Below are positions 1-9,307 of a stretch of 64,000 nucleotides of DNA, piece by piece. The translations under genes and the position numbers were made by a program. Under the pieces are notes generated by a model that saw only the letters and a program-made list of their open reading frames with translations, did not search any database and had not been told where the DNA came from. Positions within the stretch are counted from its first letter, which is position 1; each line of letters starts with the position of its first letter. The DNA comes from Nevskiaceae bacterium (GTDB lineage Bacteria; Pseudomonadota; Gammaproteobacteria; Nevskiales; Nevskiaceae): assembly GCA_004298465.1 (NCBI GenBank), contig SCRT01000012.1, forward strand, positions 124,001-188,000. Direction: 5' to 3'.

Positions 1-126
1 ATGAGCAGCAACTACAACGCCCGGCCGCGTGCCGCCGAAGTGATGGTGGACGGCACGCAGGCGCACCCGGTGCGGGCGCGCGAGACGCAGGAAGACCTGT
101 GGCGCGGCGAGGCGCTGCTGCCGTGA
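1..126 (+). CDS. lysA: Diaminopimelate decarboxylase, C-terminal end (partial)
   Basis: Only the last 41 codons lie in the window, in frame 1 and ending at TGA 124-126. The tail [17 protein letters not shown], followed by a short acidic stretch and LLP, matches the C-terminus of LysA, where the SSNYN...RPRxAEV stretch closes the barrel-domain active site. LysA is the PLP enzyme that decarboxylates meso-diaminopimelate to lysine in the cytoplasm. The ATG at position 1 is an internal methionine, not the start. The stop codon overlaps the proposed polA start (GTGA), so the two genes are probably co-transcribed and translationally coupled. Identification rests on this short piece alone. Confidence 0.8.
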   Translation: MSSNYNARPRAAEVMVDGTQAHPVRARETQEDLWRGEALLP

Positions 127-2912
127 CACAGGCCGTTCGGCCCGTCGTCCTCATCGACGCCTCCGGCTGGCTGTTCCGCGCCTACCACGCGCTGCCGCCG
201 CTTACGAACGCGCAGGGCGAGCCGACCGGCGCGGTCTACGGTTTCGCCCAGATGCTCCGGCGGCTGGAGCACGACCTCCAGCCGGAACGCATCCTCGTGG
301 TGTTCGACGCGCCCGGCGGCACTTTCCGCGACACGCTGTTTGCCGCGTACAAGGCAAACCGCGACGCGACGCCGGAAGATCTGAAGGCGCAGTTCCCGAA
401 GATCGTCGAACTCGTGGAGGCGCAGGGCCTGCCGCTCGTCGCTGTGCCGGGCGTGGAAGCGGACGACGTGATTGGCAGCTACGCGCGCGCGGCCGAAGCT
501 GCCGGCAACGATGTGCTGATCGTTACCAGCGACAAGGACCTCGCCCAGCTCGTCACGCCGCGCGTGCACCTGCTAGACACCATGAAGAACCGCCGCATGG
601 ACCGTGCCGGCGTCATCGAGAAGTTCGGCGTGCCGCCCGAGTGCATCATCGACTACCTGGCGCTCATGGGCGATACCTCGGACAACATCCCCGGCGTGCC
701 GTCGGTCGGCCCGAAGACCGCCGCGAAATGGCTGAACAAGTACGGTTCGCTGGACGCCATCGTCGCGCACGTGGACGACATCAAGGGCAAGGTCGGGGAA
801 AAGCTGCGCGCCAGCCTCGGCCAGTTGCCGCTGTCGAGGCAGCTCACCACCATCAAGATCGACGTGCCGCTGCCGCAGCCGCTGGATGCCCTGGTGCCGG
901 GCGCGCCGGACAACGGCCGGCTGGCGGCGTTGTACGAACAGCTTGGCTTCACGCGTCTGCTGGCGGAACTGCGCGGCGAAGGCGCAGGGCCCGCCACCGT
1001 GGTGGCGCCAAAGGGTCCGACGGTGGAAACAACAGTCGCAGCACCCGGAGCATCGCAGGCGCTGCCCGCACGCGCTACGGAAGCCACGTGCGTGCTCGAC
1101 GAGGCGGCATTCGCCACCATGCTGGCGGTGCTTGCGGCTGCACCGCTGGTGTGCTTCGACACGGAAACCGACAGCCTCGACGCGCTGCAGGCGCGGCTTG
1201 TCGGGCTGTCTTTCGCAGTGGAAGAAGGTCGTGCATGGTACGTACCGGTGGGCCATGACTACCTGGGCGTACCGCAGCAATTGCCGCTGGACACTGTGCT
1301 TGCGGGCCTCAAGCCGGTTCTTGAAGATGCCGCGAAGCCGAAGCTTGGCCAGAACGCCAAGTACGACATGAAAGTGCTGGCCACGCACGGCATCGAGGTT
1401 GCGGGAGTAGCACACGACACCATGCTGCAGTCCTACGTGCTGGACGCCGCCGGCAACCGCCACGACATGGACACGCTCGCCGAGCGTTACCTGAACCACC
1501 AGACCATCCACTTCGCCGACGTCGCCGGCAAGGGCCGTGGCCAGCTCACGTTCAACCAGGTGAGTCTGGAGCAGGCCGCGCCCTATTCCGCCGAGGACGC
1601 CGACATCACGCTGCGCCTGCATCACGTGCTGTACCCAAGAGTCTGCGCGCTCGACAGCCTGCGGCAGGTTTACGAAAGCATCGAGATGCCGCTGGTGCCG
1701 GTGCTGGCGCGTGTAGAGCGCAACGGTATGAAAGTGGATGCCGCGCTGCTGGGTCGCATCAGCACCGAACTCGCGCAGCGCATGCAGGCGCTGGAACAAC
1801 AGGCTTACGAGCAGGCCGGCGGCGAGTTCAACCTCGGCTCGCCCAAGCAGTTGCAGGACATCCTCTACGACCGGCTGCAACTGCCGGTGCTCGGCAAGAC
1901 GCCGAAGGGGGACCCTTCCACCGCGGAATCCGTTATCGAGCAGCTTGCGCCGCTGCATCCGCTGCCGCGGCTGATCCTCGACTGGCGCGGGTTGTCGAAG
2001 CTGCGTTCCACCTACGCCGACAAGCTGCCGGCACAGATCAACCCCGCCACCGGCCGCATCCACACCAGCTTCCATCAGGCCGTGGCGGCGACCGGGCGCC
2101 TGTCGTCTTCCGACCCCAACCTGCAGAACATTCCAGCGCGTACGGAAGAAGGCCGACGCATCCGTCAGGCCTTCATTGCGGAACCCGGCAATGCGCTGCT
2201 GTCCATCGACTATTCGCAGATCGAACTGCGGCTCATGGCGCATTTTTCCGGCGACCCGCGCCTGCAGGATGCCTTTCACCGCAGGCTGGACATCCACCGT
2301 GCCACCGCTGCGGACGTCAACGGCGTGGCGCTGGAAGATGTCACGGCTGAGGAACGGCGCGCCGCGAAAGCCGTGAACTTCGGCCTCATCTACGGCATGT
2401 CGGCATTCGGACTGGCGCGCCAGCTTGGCATTTCGCGCCCCGCCGCACAGGACTGGATCGACCGCTTCTTCGCCCGCTACCCCGGCGTGCGCCGCTTCAT
2501 AGACTCCACACGCGAACACGCGAAGGAGCGCGGTTTTGTGGAGACGCTCTACGGCCGGCGCTTGTACCTGCCGGAGATCAAGTCGCGCAACGCGGCGCGC
2601 CGCCAGTACGCGGAACGCACCGCCATCAACGCGCCGCTGCAGGGCACGGCGGCCGACCTCATAAAATGTGCGATGATCGACGTTGCCGCATGGTTGAAGC
2701 AGAACACCACGGATGTGCGCATGATCCTGCAGGTTCACGACGAACTGATCTTCGAAGGCCCGGCCGCGCGCCTGCTGGAACTCGGCCCCGTCATCGCCCA
2801 GCGCATGTGCATGATCCGCGCGCTGGATGTTCCCCTGGCTGCGGAATGGGGTGTGGCACCGAACTGGGACGCGGCGCATTCCACCGCCAACGGCAGCGTC
2901 AGCAGCGGTTGA
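123..2912 (+). CDS. polA: DNA polymerase I
   Basis: A 929-residue Pol I, close to the 928 of E. coli, acting in Okazaki fragment processing and excision repair. The N-terminal 5'-3' nuclease domain (about 1-290) shows VEADDVIG and [18 protein letters not shown]. The proofreading domain keeps its metal-binding FDTETDS (about 345) and [11 protein letters not shown], so 3'-5' exonuclease should be active, unlike Taq-type enzymes. The polymerase domain has motif A ([11 protein letters not shown], about 693), motif B ([14 protein letters not shown]) and motif C (QVHDELIFE, about 870). I chose GTG 123, which forms a GTGA overlap with the lysA stop; an in-frame GTG at 99 would add eight residues inside lysA. 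Confidence 0.97.
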   Translation: MTQAVRPVVLIDASGWLFRAYHALPPLTNAQGEPTGAVYGFAQMLRRLEHDLQPERILVVFDAPGGTFRDTLFAAYKANRDATPEDLKAQFPKIVELVEAQGLPLVAVPGVEADDVIGSYARAAEAAGNDVLIVTSDKDLAQLVTPRVHLLDTMKNRRMDRAGVIEKFGVPPECIIDYLALMGDTSDNIPGVPSVGPKTAAKWLNKYGSLDAIVAHVDDIKGKVGEKLRASLGQLPLSRQLTTIKIDVPLPQPLDALVPGAPDNGRLAALYEQLGFTRLLAELRGEGAGPATVVAPKGPTVETTVAAPGASQALPARATEATCVLDEAAFATMLAVLAAAPLVCFDTETDSLDALQARLVGLSFAVEEGRAWYVPVGHDYLGVPQQLPLDTVLAGLKPVLEDAAKPKLGQNAKYDMKVLATHGIEVAGVAHDTMLQSYVLDAAGNRHDMDTLAERYLNHQTIHFADVAGKGRGQLTFNQVSLEQAAPYSAEDADITLRLHHVLYPRVCALDSLRQVYESIEMPLVPVLARVERNGMKVDAALLGRISTELAQRMQALEQQAYEQAGGEFNLGSPKQLQDILYDRLQLPVLGKTPKGDPSTAESVIEQLAPLHPLPRLILDWRGLSKLRSTYADKLPAQINPATGRIHTSFHQAVAATGRLSSSDPNLQNIPARTEEGRRIRQAFIAEPGNALLSIDYSQIELRLMAHFSGDPRLQDAFHRRLDIHRATAADVNGVALEDVTAEERRAAKAVNFGLIYGMSAFGLARQLGISRPAAQDWIDRFFARYPGVRRFIDSTREHAKERGFVETLYGRRLYLPEIKSRNAARRQYAERTAINAPLQGTAADLIKCAMIDVAAWLKQNTTDVRMILQVHDELIFEGPAARLLELGPVIAQRMCMIRALDVPLAAEWGVAPNWDAAHSTANGSVSSG

Positions 2913-3012
2913 CGGCACCGCGCCGGCGTCCGGCCGCGCCTTGGCGCCCGCTTTATCGGGCAAGCCCGCTGCCCGTAGCAGTTCGGTAGCCGTCCTTTAA
3001 TCCGGTCTTAAC

Positions 3013-3507
3013 ATGCACTTGGGACACTCTCGCCTCCACCGGCCGTGTGCAATGCCGGGAGCAGGAAATGTGGAGCGCCCCATCGTGTTGAATTCCTTCC
3101 GCGTGTTGTCCCCCCGGCCGATGAAAGCCGGCATGGGCCCGGCGTTCGATGAGAGCCAGCACTGGCCGGGCGATTCCCATGGCATTCGCGTCACGTGGCG
3201 GCATGGATCAGCAGCCGCTGCGTTGGCCGAAACTTCCCCCGGAAGCGGCGGTGCAGTCGCCCCGGAGCAGGTTCGGCGCCGGATTCTTGCGCGTCTCGGG
3301 GCTTTCACACCGCCGCAGATCGCGATCACCGGCCGGCACCGCGTCGTGTATGATCTGAGCCTCGATTCCGCCGAAGTGGAAGAGCTGATTGGGGCACTGG
3401 AAGACGATTTCGGTATCGACATGCCGTTGGCATGTGCAGCCGCCATCGTAACCGTCGACGACCTCGTCGCGGCCGTCGTCGCGCTGACCCGGATACCCTC
3501 CATGTAA
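3013..3507 (+). CDS. Acyl carrier protein-like
   Basis: The last roughly 85 residues look like an acyl carrier protein: a helix with RRRILARLG, then LSLDSAEVEELIGALEDDFGI with the phosphopantetheine-attachment serine (Ser about 119) in a DSxE setting, and a final VDDLVAAVVAL helix. The first 80 residues have no clear fold and are probably partly untranslated. In-frame ATGs at 3013, 3121 and 3133 are possible and none has a good ribosome-binding site. The gene stands 61 bp before a Tam41-like lipid enzyme and heads a short + strand operon, which suggests a dedicated carrier for an unusual lipid rather than the housekeeping AcpP. The ACP call is fairly firm; the start and role are not. Confidence 0.6.
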   Translation: MHLGHSRLHRPCAMPGAGNVERPIVLNSFRVLSPRPMKAGMGPAFDESQHWPGDSHGIRVTWRHGSAAAALAETSPGSGGAVAPEQVRRRILARLGAFTPPQIAITGRHRVVYDLSLDSAEVEELIGALEDDFGIDMPLACAAAIVTVDDLVAAVVALTRIPSM

Positions 3508-3568
3508 GGTCGGTTCATGCGCTCGGCGACGTACGGCATGCCGCCCGTCCCCGCTCACAGGAAAGCCG

Positions 3569-4627
3569 ATGAAGACCGAACCGCGTCCTGTGCGGGCCGA
3601 ACACGTGGAGCAGCGCGGACCTGCCGACGTGAACGATCCGGCCGCAGCCGGCTGCGCGGACGCCCACGCGCTGCTCGTCGAGGTCATCGCGGCGCAGAGT
3701 GCCCGCCCCAGTCCGGTACTGCTCGACCAGGTCGCTGAAACGGTGACCGCGCGTTTCGGCGCCAGCCTGCAGGCGATGCTGTTCTACGGCTCCTGCCTGC
3801 GTAGCGCGGACCCGACAGATGGGCTGGTGGATGTCTACGCGTTGGTGGACGATTACCGCCATGCTTACCCGCAGCGCTATCTGCGGGTTTTCAACAGCGT
3901 GCTGCCCCCGAACGTGTTCTACATGGAATGTCCGCTGGCGGCGCGCCTGCCCGGAGGCTCTCCGCCTGAAAACGCGCGACTGCGGATCAAGTGCACGGTG
4001 CTCAGCCTCGCCGCCTTCGAGCGTGGTACCCGCCACTGGTTTCATTCCTACCTGTGGGGGCGGTTCGCGCAGCCGGCACGGATCGTCCGTGTGCGGGATG
4101 AAAGTGCCCGCCGGCGGGTGAACGAGGCGCTGGCAGGCGCAGTCCTGACGTTCCAGCGGCGATCGATCCCCTGTCTTTCCGGCGCGTTCACGGCCGAGGC
4201 CTTGTGGACCGAAGGCTTGCGGCGCTGCTATGCGGCGGAACTGCGCGTCGAAGGCAACGGCCGTGCGACAAGGCTGGTGGCGGACGGCCTGGCCGACTAT
4301 CAGGCGCGGACCCAGGCCAGCGCACTACTGCTGGGGCTACAACTGGTCGAGGGTGGGCAGTACCGCCGCGTTCCTGCAACAACGCGCAGCGCAGCGCTGC
4401 TCGCCGGCGGCGCCTGGGCCGTGCGGCGCTGGCAGGGCCGTATCCTGTCGATCCTGCGGCTCGTCAAGAGCGCGGGCACGTTCAAGGGCGGCGTAGACTA
4501 TGTGGCTTGGAAGATCGAACGCCATTCGGGCGTGCATATCGAGGTGACGCCGAGGTTGCGGCGCCATCCGCTGATCTACGGTTGGGGCGTGCTGTTTCGC
4601 CTGCTGCGCAAGGAAGTCCTGAAGTAG
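3569..4627 (+). CDS. Tam41/Mmp37-type phosphatidate cytidylyltransferase homologue
   Basis: A 352-residue protein with the nucleotidyltransferase core of the Tam41 family, known mainly as the mitochondrial CDP-diacylglycerol synthase. Visible family features are FYGSCLRS (about 72), the acidic strand LVDVYALVDD aligning with the MIDFIFAVDD region of Tam41, the VLPPNVFYME segment, RLRIKCTVLSL, and WFHSYLWGRFAQPARIV, equivalent to the family's LYxAGRLQKPVKI. It is unrelated to the membrane enzyme CdsA. A ribosome-binding site (AGGAAAG) precedes ATG 3569. Family membership is judged by eye from remembered sequences. The natural substrate could be phosphatidate or another lipid phosphate. The ACP, phosphoesterase and nucleotidyltransferase neighbours favour an accessory lipid pathway. 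Confidence 0.7.
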   Translation: MKTEPRPVRAEHVEQRGPADVNDPAAAGCADAHALLVEVIAAQSARPSPVLLDQVAETVTARFGASLQAMLFYGSCLRSADPTDGLVDVYALVDDYRHAYPQRYLRVFNSVLPPNVFYMECPLAARLPGGSPPENARLRIKCTVLSLAAFERGTRHWFHSYLWGRFAQPARIVRVRDESARRRVNEALAGAVLTFQRRSIPCLSGAFTAEALWTEGLRRCYAAELRVEGNGRATRLVADGLADYQARTQASALLLGLQLVEGGQYRRVPATTRSAALLAGGAWAVRRWQGRILSILRLVKSAGTFKGGVDYVAWKIERHSGVHIEVTPRLRRHPLIYGWGVLFRLLRKEVLK

Positions 4628-4727
4628 GCATCATTCGCCGGGCGCTGCGGCACTTTGAGCCCAACCGCGTTGGGTGAACCCGCCGCCGCATCGGTTTCCA
4701 TCCATCGCCCCATTCCTCCGCTTATCC

Positions 4728-5618
4728 ATGTTTACCTTCGCCCACGTCTCGGATCTGCACCTGCCCTGCGATCCGCATTTGACGCTGCGGCAGCATTTCT
4801 CCAAGCGCCAGTTGAGCGTCTGGTCGTGGCGCAAGCGCCATGCGATACAGAGCGCTGCCGTACTCGATGCATTGAGAATCGAGTTGCAGCAGGCGGCGGT
4901 CGATCACGTCGTCGTCACCGGCGACCTCACGAACTTCGCGTTGCCGCAGGAATTCGCTGCGGCTGCGGCCTGGCTGCGTACGTTGGCGCCGCCGGAGCGT
5001 GTCAGCCTCGTACCGGGCAATCACGACGCACTCGTCGCTGTGCCGGCGCGCGACGGACTCGACCGCTGGCGGGCATGGACGCGGCTCGACGAAGGTGGCT
5101 GGCCGTTCGTACACGACCTCGGTGCGGTGGTGCTGATCGGCATCAGTACCGCTGTGCCCACGCTGCCGCTGCTGGCGCGCGGACGGGTGGGCATAGAACA
5201 GTGCGCGCGGCTGGAGCAGTGCCTGCAACGGCAGGCCGGGCGCTGCCGTGTGGTGCTGATGCACCATCCGCCGGTGGACGGCATCGTGAGCCCCCGCAAG
5301 GCACTCGCCGACCGTGCCGCCGTGCGCGCCGTGCTGGCGCGCGCCGGGGCGGAGCTGGTGTTGTACGGCCACGCGCGCGACGCGCATGTGGACTGCGTCG
5401 CGGGTCCGCGCGCGCCGATCCCGTGTCTGTGCGTGCCGTCGTCCTCGGCGCTGCCGAATCCGCACGACGAAGGCGCGCGCTGGCATCAGCTGACGGTTGC
5501 GGAACAGGGCGACGGCTGGACGCTGGAAGTCCGGGTGCGGCGCTGGTCGGTGGCGGCGGGGGCGTTCGCGGACGGCGATCCCTTCACCCGTGGATTGCCG
5601 GTGAACCGCGCGCAATGA
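4728..5618 (+). CDS. Calcineurin-like metallophosphoesterase
   Basis: A 296-residue cytoplasmic phosphoesterase. The dimetal motifs are in order: HVSDLHL near the N-terminus, VVTGDLTN (about 62), VPGNHD (about 101), MHHPP (about 180) and the final metal-binding GHA in LYGHARDAH (about 223). The first metal-binding Asp and the GNHD pair are intact, so activity is likely. The start is ATG 4728; an in-frame upstream ATG at 4674 only adds a low-complexity leader. The gene follows the Tam41-like gene by 100 bp and precedes a nucleotidyltransferase by 19 bp, so a role in dephosphorylating a lipid or sugar-phosphate intermediate is plausible. The substrate cannot be read from the sequence. Confidence 0.85.
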   Translation: MFTFAHVSDLHLPCDPHLTLRQHFSKRQLSVWSWRKRHAIQSAAVLDALRIELQQAAVDHVVVTGDLTNFALPQEFAAAAAWLRTLAPPERVSLVPGNHDALVAVPARDGLDRWRAWTRLDEGGWPFVHDLGAVVLIGISTAVPTLPLLARGRVGIEQCARLEQCLQRQAGRCRVVLMHHPPVDGIVSPRKALADRAAVRAVLARAGAELVLYGHARDAHVDCVAGPRAPIPCLCVPSSSALPNPHDEGARWHQLTVAEQGDGWTLEVRVRRWSVAAGAFADGDPFTRGLPVNRAQ

Positions 5619-5637
5619 GGCACGCAATGGAGTGTGC

Positions 5638-6438
5638 ATGGACGTGAAGACGGCACTGGTGCTGGCCGGAACGCGCGCTGGGGCGGAGGACCCGCTTGCG
5701 GTCTATGCCGGCGTGTCGCACAAGGCGCTGATCGAAGTCGGCGGCCGCACGATGATTGAGCGCGTGGTGACCGCGCTGGCGGCGCTGCCAGGGCTGGAAC
5801 GCATCCTGATTTCCACCGAACGTGCAGACCTGCTGCAGGCCTGCCGCGGGTTGCGGGCCTGCGCGCCACACGTCGAGATCGACGTCATCCCGGCCGCGAC
5901 CGGGCCCAGCGCCAGCGTTGCCGCAGCGTTCGAGCGTTGCGGTGCACCGTTGCTCGTGACGACGGCGGATCACGCGCTGCTGCGTTTGGCGTGGATCACG
6001 GACTTCCTCGCCGGCGTCCCGGCCGGTTGCGACGTGGCGGCGCTGCTGGCGCCGCGCGCGGCGGTCATGGCTGCCCGGCCCGAGACCCACCGCACGTTCC
6101 TGCGGTTCGCCGACGGGGCATGGTCGGGCTGCAACCTGTTCTGGCTTGCCACACCACGCGCGGCCGAGGTCGTGCGCTTCTGGCAGTCGATCGAAGCCGA
6201 ACGCAAGCACCCGGCACGCCTCGTTCGCCGCCTCGGCCTGTGCTTTGCGCTGCGCTACCGCTGTGGGCGGTTGACGCTCGGCGACGCGCTGGAGCGCCTC
6301 CACACGCTGTGCGGCGCGCGCGCGGCGGTTGTGGAGTCCGCCGACGGATTGGCGGCCATCGACGTCGACAAGCCGGCAGATCTCGACCTCGTGCGGCGCA
6401 TCGTGGCCGAAACGGCAGAGGGCGGTATTCAGGCGTGA
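5638..6438 (+). CDS. MobA-like nucleotidyltransferase
   Basis: A 266-residue NTP-transferase-like protein of the GT-A fold. It has an N-terminal nucleotide-binding LVLAGTRAG, a KALIEVGGRTMIERV segment typical of sugar-phosphate and cofactor nucleotidyltransferases, TTADHALL near residue 108 (the metal site), SGCNLFW, and a C-terminal DVDKPADL motif that recurs in this family. A GGAG sequence five bases before ATG 5638 supports the start. It is last in the ACP/Tam41-like/phosphoesterase operon and overlaps the convergent ABC exporter gene by 10 bp. The likely task is activating a small head group or sugar with CTP, GTP or UTP for the lipid pathway, but the acceptor is unknown. It may not be a molybdenum-cofactor enzyme despite the fold. 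Confidence 0.75.
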   Translation: MDVKTALVLAGTRAGAEDPLAVYAGVSHKALIEVGGRTMIERVVTALAALPGLERILISTERADLLQACRGLRACAPHVEIDVIPAATGPSASVAAAFERCGAPLLVTTADHALLRLAWITDFLAGVPAGCDVAALLAPRAAVMAARPETHRTFLRFADGAWSGCNLFWLATPRAAEVVRFWQSIEAERKHPARLVRRLGLCFALRYRCGRLTLGDALERLHTLCGARAAVVESADGLAAIDVDKPADLDLVRRIVAETAEGGIQA

Positions 6439-8177
6439 GTGTCGCCCGGTGCCGCGATGCTGAGTCGGCCGGCCTGCATGCGCAGGACGCGGTCGGCTTC
6501 CCGTACCCAGGCAGGATGGTGTGAGACCGCCAGCACGGTGACGCCGTCGCGTGTCGCGCGGCGCCGGATGTTGGCGATGACGGCGGCCTCGGTCGCCGGG
6601 TCCAGCGCGCTCGTCGCTTCGTCGAGGATCAGCAGGCGTGGCCGGCGCACCAGCGCGCGGGCCAGGGCCAGCCGCTGGCGCTGGCCGCCGGACAGCGCTC
6701 CGCCGCGCTCGCCGACGACGGTGTCCATTCCTTCCGGGAGCTCCTGCACGAACTGCCAGCATTCCGCGTCACGCAGCGCGTCCTCGAGGTCCTGCGCGGT
6801 AATTCCCGCTTCGCCCAGCGTGAGGTTTGCCGTGACGGTGTCGTGGAACAGGATCACTTCCTGGGGTGCATAGCCGACCTGCCGGCGCCATTGGGTGCGG
6901 TTCAGCGCGCGCAGCGACGTGCCGTCGACGCGCACTTCACCGCTGCCGGGAACGTACAGGCCCAGCAGCAGATCGATGAATGTCGTCTTGCCGGCGCCCG
7001 ATGGCCCGGTGACGATTGCGACCTCGCCGGATTCCAGTACCACGCTGACGTGTTGCAGGGTGGGCCGCTTGCCGTGCGCGAAGCTCACGTCGTCGAACTC
7101 GATGCGGCGTGTGAAGCGTGGCGTTGCGCCGCCGCCGGGCGGGTCGGCCGCACGCAGCGTCTCGGCGATGGTGCGCTGTACCGACTTGAGCCCCGGTTCG
7201 GAGGAATGCAGTTCGTTGAGCTGCTGCTGCGAGCGGCCCACCACGAGCGCGGTCTTCGCCAGCAGCAGGCTCATCACGATCACTTCGCCGAGCGGCATGT
7301 TGAGCATCCGCAGCGCCGCGAAAATGCCGAACGCGAGACACAGCGCGATGATGGGTTCCTGCAGCGCGCGGTTCGCGTTGCTGGCGAACACCTGCCGCCG
7401 GGCAGCGTTCTGCATGTCCCCGAGGTCCTTCTTGAAGAGCTGGACGACATGGCCATCGCGCGCCATCGCCTTCAGCGGCTTGATGCCGAGCAGCACTTCC
7501 GACAGGCGCTCCAGCACGGTGCGCAGCAGGCGGGTCTGGATGCTGGCGTTGCGCTTGGCGGTCTGCACGAAGCGGTTCAGGGAACCCAGCATGATGGCGC
7601 TGACCAGCAGCGCGAACAGCGCCAGCTTCCACGACAGCAGCGCGGCGATGCCGATGTACACCACTGCCTGGATGATCTGGGAAAGCATCAGCATGGCGGC
7701 GCTGTAGGCTTGGCCAGCCTTTGTCGCCTCGTCGCTCAGCGCGTTCGAGAAGCGGCCGCTGGCGTGGGAGACGTAATACGACCAGCGCGCGCCGATGAGG
7801 CCGTTGACGAGCTGCACGCGCAGCTTCGCCGTCACGTCCGCCACCGCATAGCCGATCTGGCGCAGGGACAGCAGGATCAGCACCGCCTTGATGAGCGTTC
7901 CCGCCACGACCAGCCCGAGCAGGATGCGGGGGTCCGGCGCGATCCCGACCTTGTGCAGCATCTCGAGCATGGTGTTTGCCAGCGCGCTGTGGTGCGCGCT
8001 GCGATCGCCTAGCACGGCGATCATCGGCAGCAGCGTCGCGATGCCGAAGCCGTCGGCGAAGCTGGCGGCGATGACGTAGGCGGAGACGGTGAGGTTGCGG
8101 CGCGTGGGCGCGAGTTGCGTATAGCGCTGCAACCATCGCGGCCCGCGCGGGGTGTGCGGAGTGTCTTGCGTTGTCAT
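6429..8177 (-). CDS. ABC exporter, fused membrane and ATPase domains (MsbA/PglK-like)
   Basis: A 582-residue half-transporter: a six-helix membrane domain (about 1-320) followed by an ATPase with Walker A GPSGAGKT, signature LSGGQRQRLALARAL, Walker B LLILDEATS and the switch histidine in AVSHHPAW. Such exporters flip lipid-linked sugars or lipids across the inner membrane. ATG 8177 overlaps the stop of the upstream glycosyltransferase (ATGA), so it is the fourth and last gene of a translationally coupled operon. That context makes the product of the two glycosyltransferases and the TagF-like enzyme its probable cargo. The membrane domain resembles polysaccharide-type flippases more than drug exporters, but I cannot fix the substrate. 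Confidence 0.85.
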   Translation of the reverse strand: MTTQDTPHTPRGPRWLQRYTQLAPTRRNLTVSAYVIAASFADGFGIATLLPMIAVLGDRSAHHSALANTMLEMLHKVGIAPDPRILLGLVVAGTLIKAVLILLSLRQIGYAVADVTAKLRVQLVNGLIGARWSYYVSHASGRFSNALSDEATKAGQAYSAAMLMLSQIIQAVVYIGIAALLSWKLALFALLVSAIMLGSLNRFVQTAKRNASIQTRLLRTVLERLSEVLLGIKPLKAMARDGHVVQLFKKDLGDMQNAARRQVFASNANRALQEPIIALCLAFGIFAALRMLNMPLGEVIVMSLLLAKTALVVGRSQQQLNELHSSEPGLKSVQRTIAETLRAADPPGGGATPRFTRRIEFDDVSFAHGKRPTLQHVSVVLESGEVAIVTGPSGAGKTTFIDLLLGLYVPGSGEVRVDGTSLRALNRTQWRRQVGYAPQEVILFHDTVTANLTLGEAGITAQDLEDALRDAECWQFVQELPEGMDTVVGERGGALSGGQRQRLALARALVRRPRLLILDEATSALDPATEAAVIANIRRRATRDGVTVLAVSHHPAWVREADRVLRMQAGRLSIAAPGDTHA

Positions 8178-9307
8178 CGTGTTGTGCGCCGGGCACACAG
8201 CTGGTCGAACCAGGCGAGGTAGGCGTCCGCGCTCGGGCCCGCCTGGTGGCGTGCCAGGAACGGGGCGAGCGCTGCCGTCGAGGGCTGCAGGCCCAGCGCG
8301 TAACGCACGGCGGACGCGAGTGCTGCCGGCGTGGCATCGCTGAGCGTGCCGAAACTGGGATCGAAGAGGATTTCGCCGATCGCGGGAGAACTGCGCGTTG
8401 CCACCACCGGAACGCCGGCCGCCAGCGCTTCGACGAGGACTGCCGGATACCCTTCATGGCGTGAAGTCGACAGCAATACCCGGGCCGTTGCCAGGTACGG
8501 GCGGATGTCGGGCACGTGGCCGGCCCAGGTCACCCGATCGGCGATGCCAAGCCGGCGGCTTTCCTGCTCCAGTGCGCTGCGCAGCGGGCCGTCGCCCAGG
8601 ATCAGCAGTCGAACATCTGCCTGTTGTGTCCTGAGCAGCGCCATCGTCTGCAGCGCCAGGGCCACGTTTTTCTCCGCCACCAGCCGCCCGGCCACGGCAA
8701 TGACGGGCGGGTCGGCGGCAACGGGTTCGAGGCTGGGTGACGGGGTGGATTCCGCGATGATGCAGGGTTCCCAGATGGCCGCGATGTCGTCGCGTTTCAG
8801 GATACCGGCGGCTTCGTCTCGTAGTGCCTCGGACATCGCCACGAGGCCGTCGAGCCGGGTGCACCAGAAACGGGTGGTTTTCTCGAATGTTCCCTGTGAG
8901 AAACGCGAACGTTCGGGGCGCCACAGCCGGTTGCTGAGCTTGCACGCGAATACCGGCCGTTGGTGGAAAGGCATGCGGGCGATGGTGCCGATCACCGGCA
9001 GGTGCGCATTGCCTGGCGCGAACACCACATCGGCCTGCAAGGCGCGCAATGTACGTGCGCCGGCCCAGCCCAGGGGAATGCGCGACAGGCGCCACCTTGG
9101 CAGGCGCGGGCGAATGGCCCGGGTATGGACGTCGGGCGCGACGCGCACGCGCAGCGGTCCGCTGGCGGCTCCGTACAGCAGGGTGACGTCGCGGCCGCGC
9201 GCCTGCCATGCGTTCGCGAGCGTGATGGCGATGCGCTCTGCGCCGCCGGCGTAGAAGTCACGCATCACGACCACGATATGTTGTGCCGTGCGGGGAATTT
9301 CTGTCAT
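8174..9307 (-). CDS. Glycosyltransferase family 4
   Basis: A 377-residue GT-B enzyme. The N-terminal FYAGGAERI loop is typical of GT4 acceptor domains. The donor domain has AVAGRLVAEKNVALAL (about 205), LLILGDGPLR, and the EGYPAVLVEALAAGVPVVAT segment with the nucleotide-binding E-x7-E pair (about 288-296). It acts at the cytoplasmic face of the membrane, transferring a sugar from a nucleotide donor. ATGA overlaps join it to both the TagF-like gene before it and the exporter after it. Sugar donor and acceptor are not visible; the operon points to a glycan or glycolipid carrying glycerophosphate. Confidence 0.87.
   Translation of the reverse strand: MTEIPRTAQHIVVVMRDFYAGGAERIAITLANAWQARGRDVTLLYGAASGPLRVRVAPDVHTRAIRPRLPRWRLSRIPLGWAGARTLRALQADVVFAPGNAHLPVIGTIARMPFHQRPVFACKLSNRLWRPERSRFSQGTFEKTTRFWCTRLDGLVAMSEALRDEAAGILKRDDIAAIWEPCIIAESTPSPSLEPVAADPPVIAVAGRLVAEKNVALALQTMALLRTQQADVRLLILGDGPLRSALEQESRRLGIADRVTWAGHVPDIRPYLATARVLLSTSRHEGYPAVLVEALAAGVPVVATRSSPAIGEILFDPSFGTLSDATPAALASAVRYALGLQPSTAALAPFLARHQAGPSADAYLAWFDQLCARRTTR

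Noticed and set aside
573..2963. A 796-codon open frame on the - strand
   Set aside because: Antisense shadow of polA; no ribosome-binding site or known motif.
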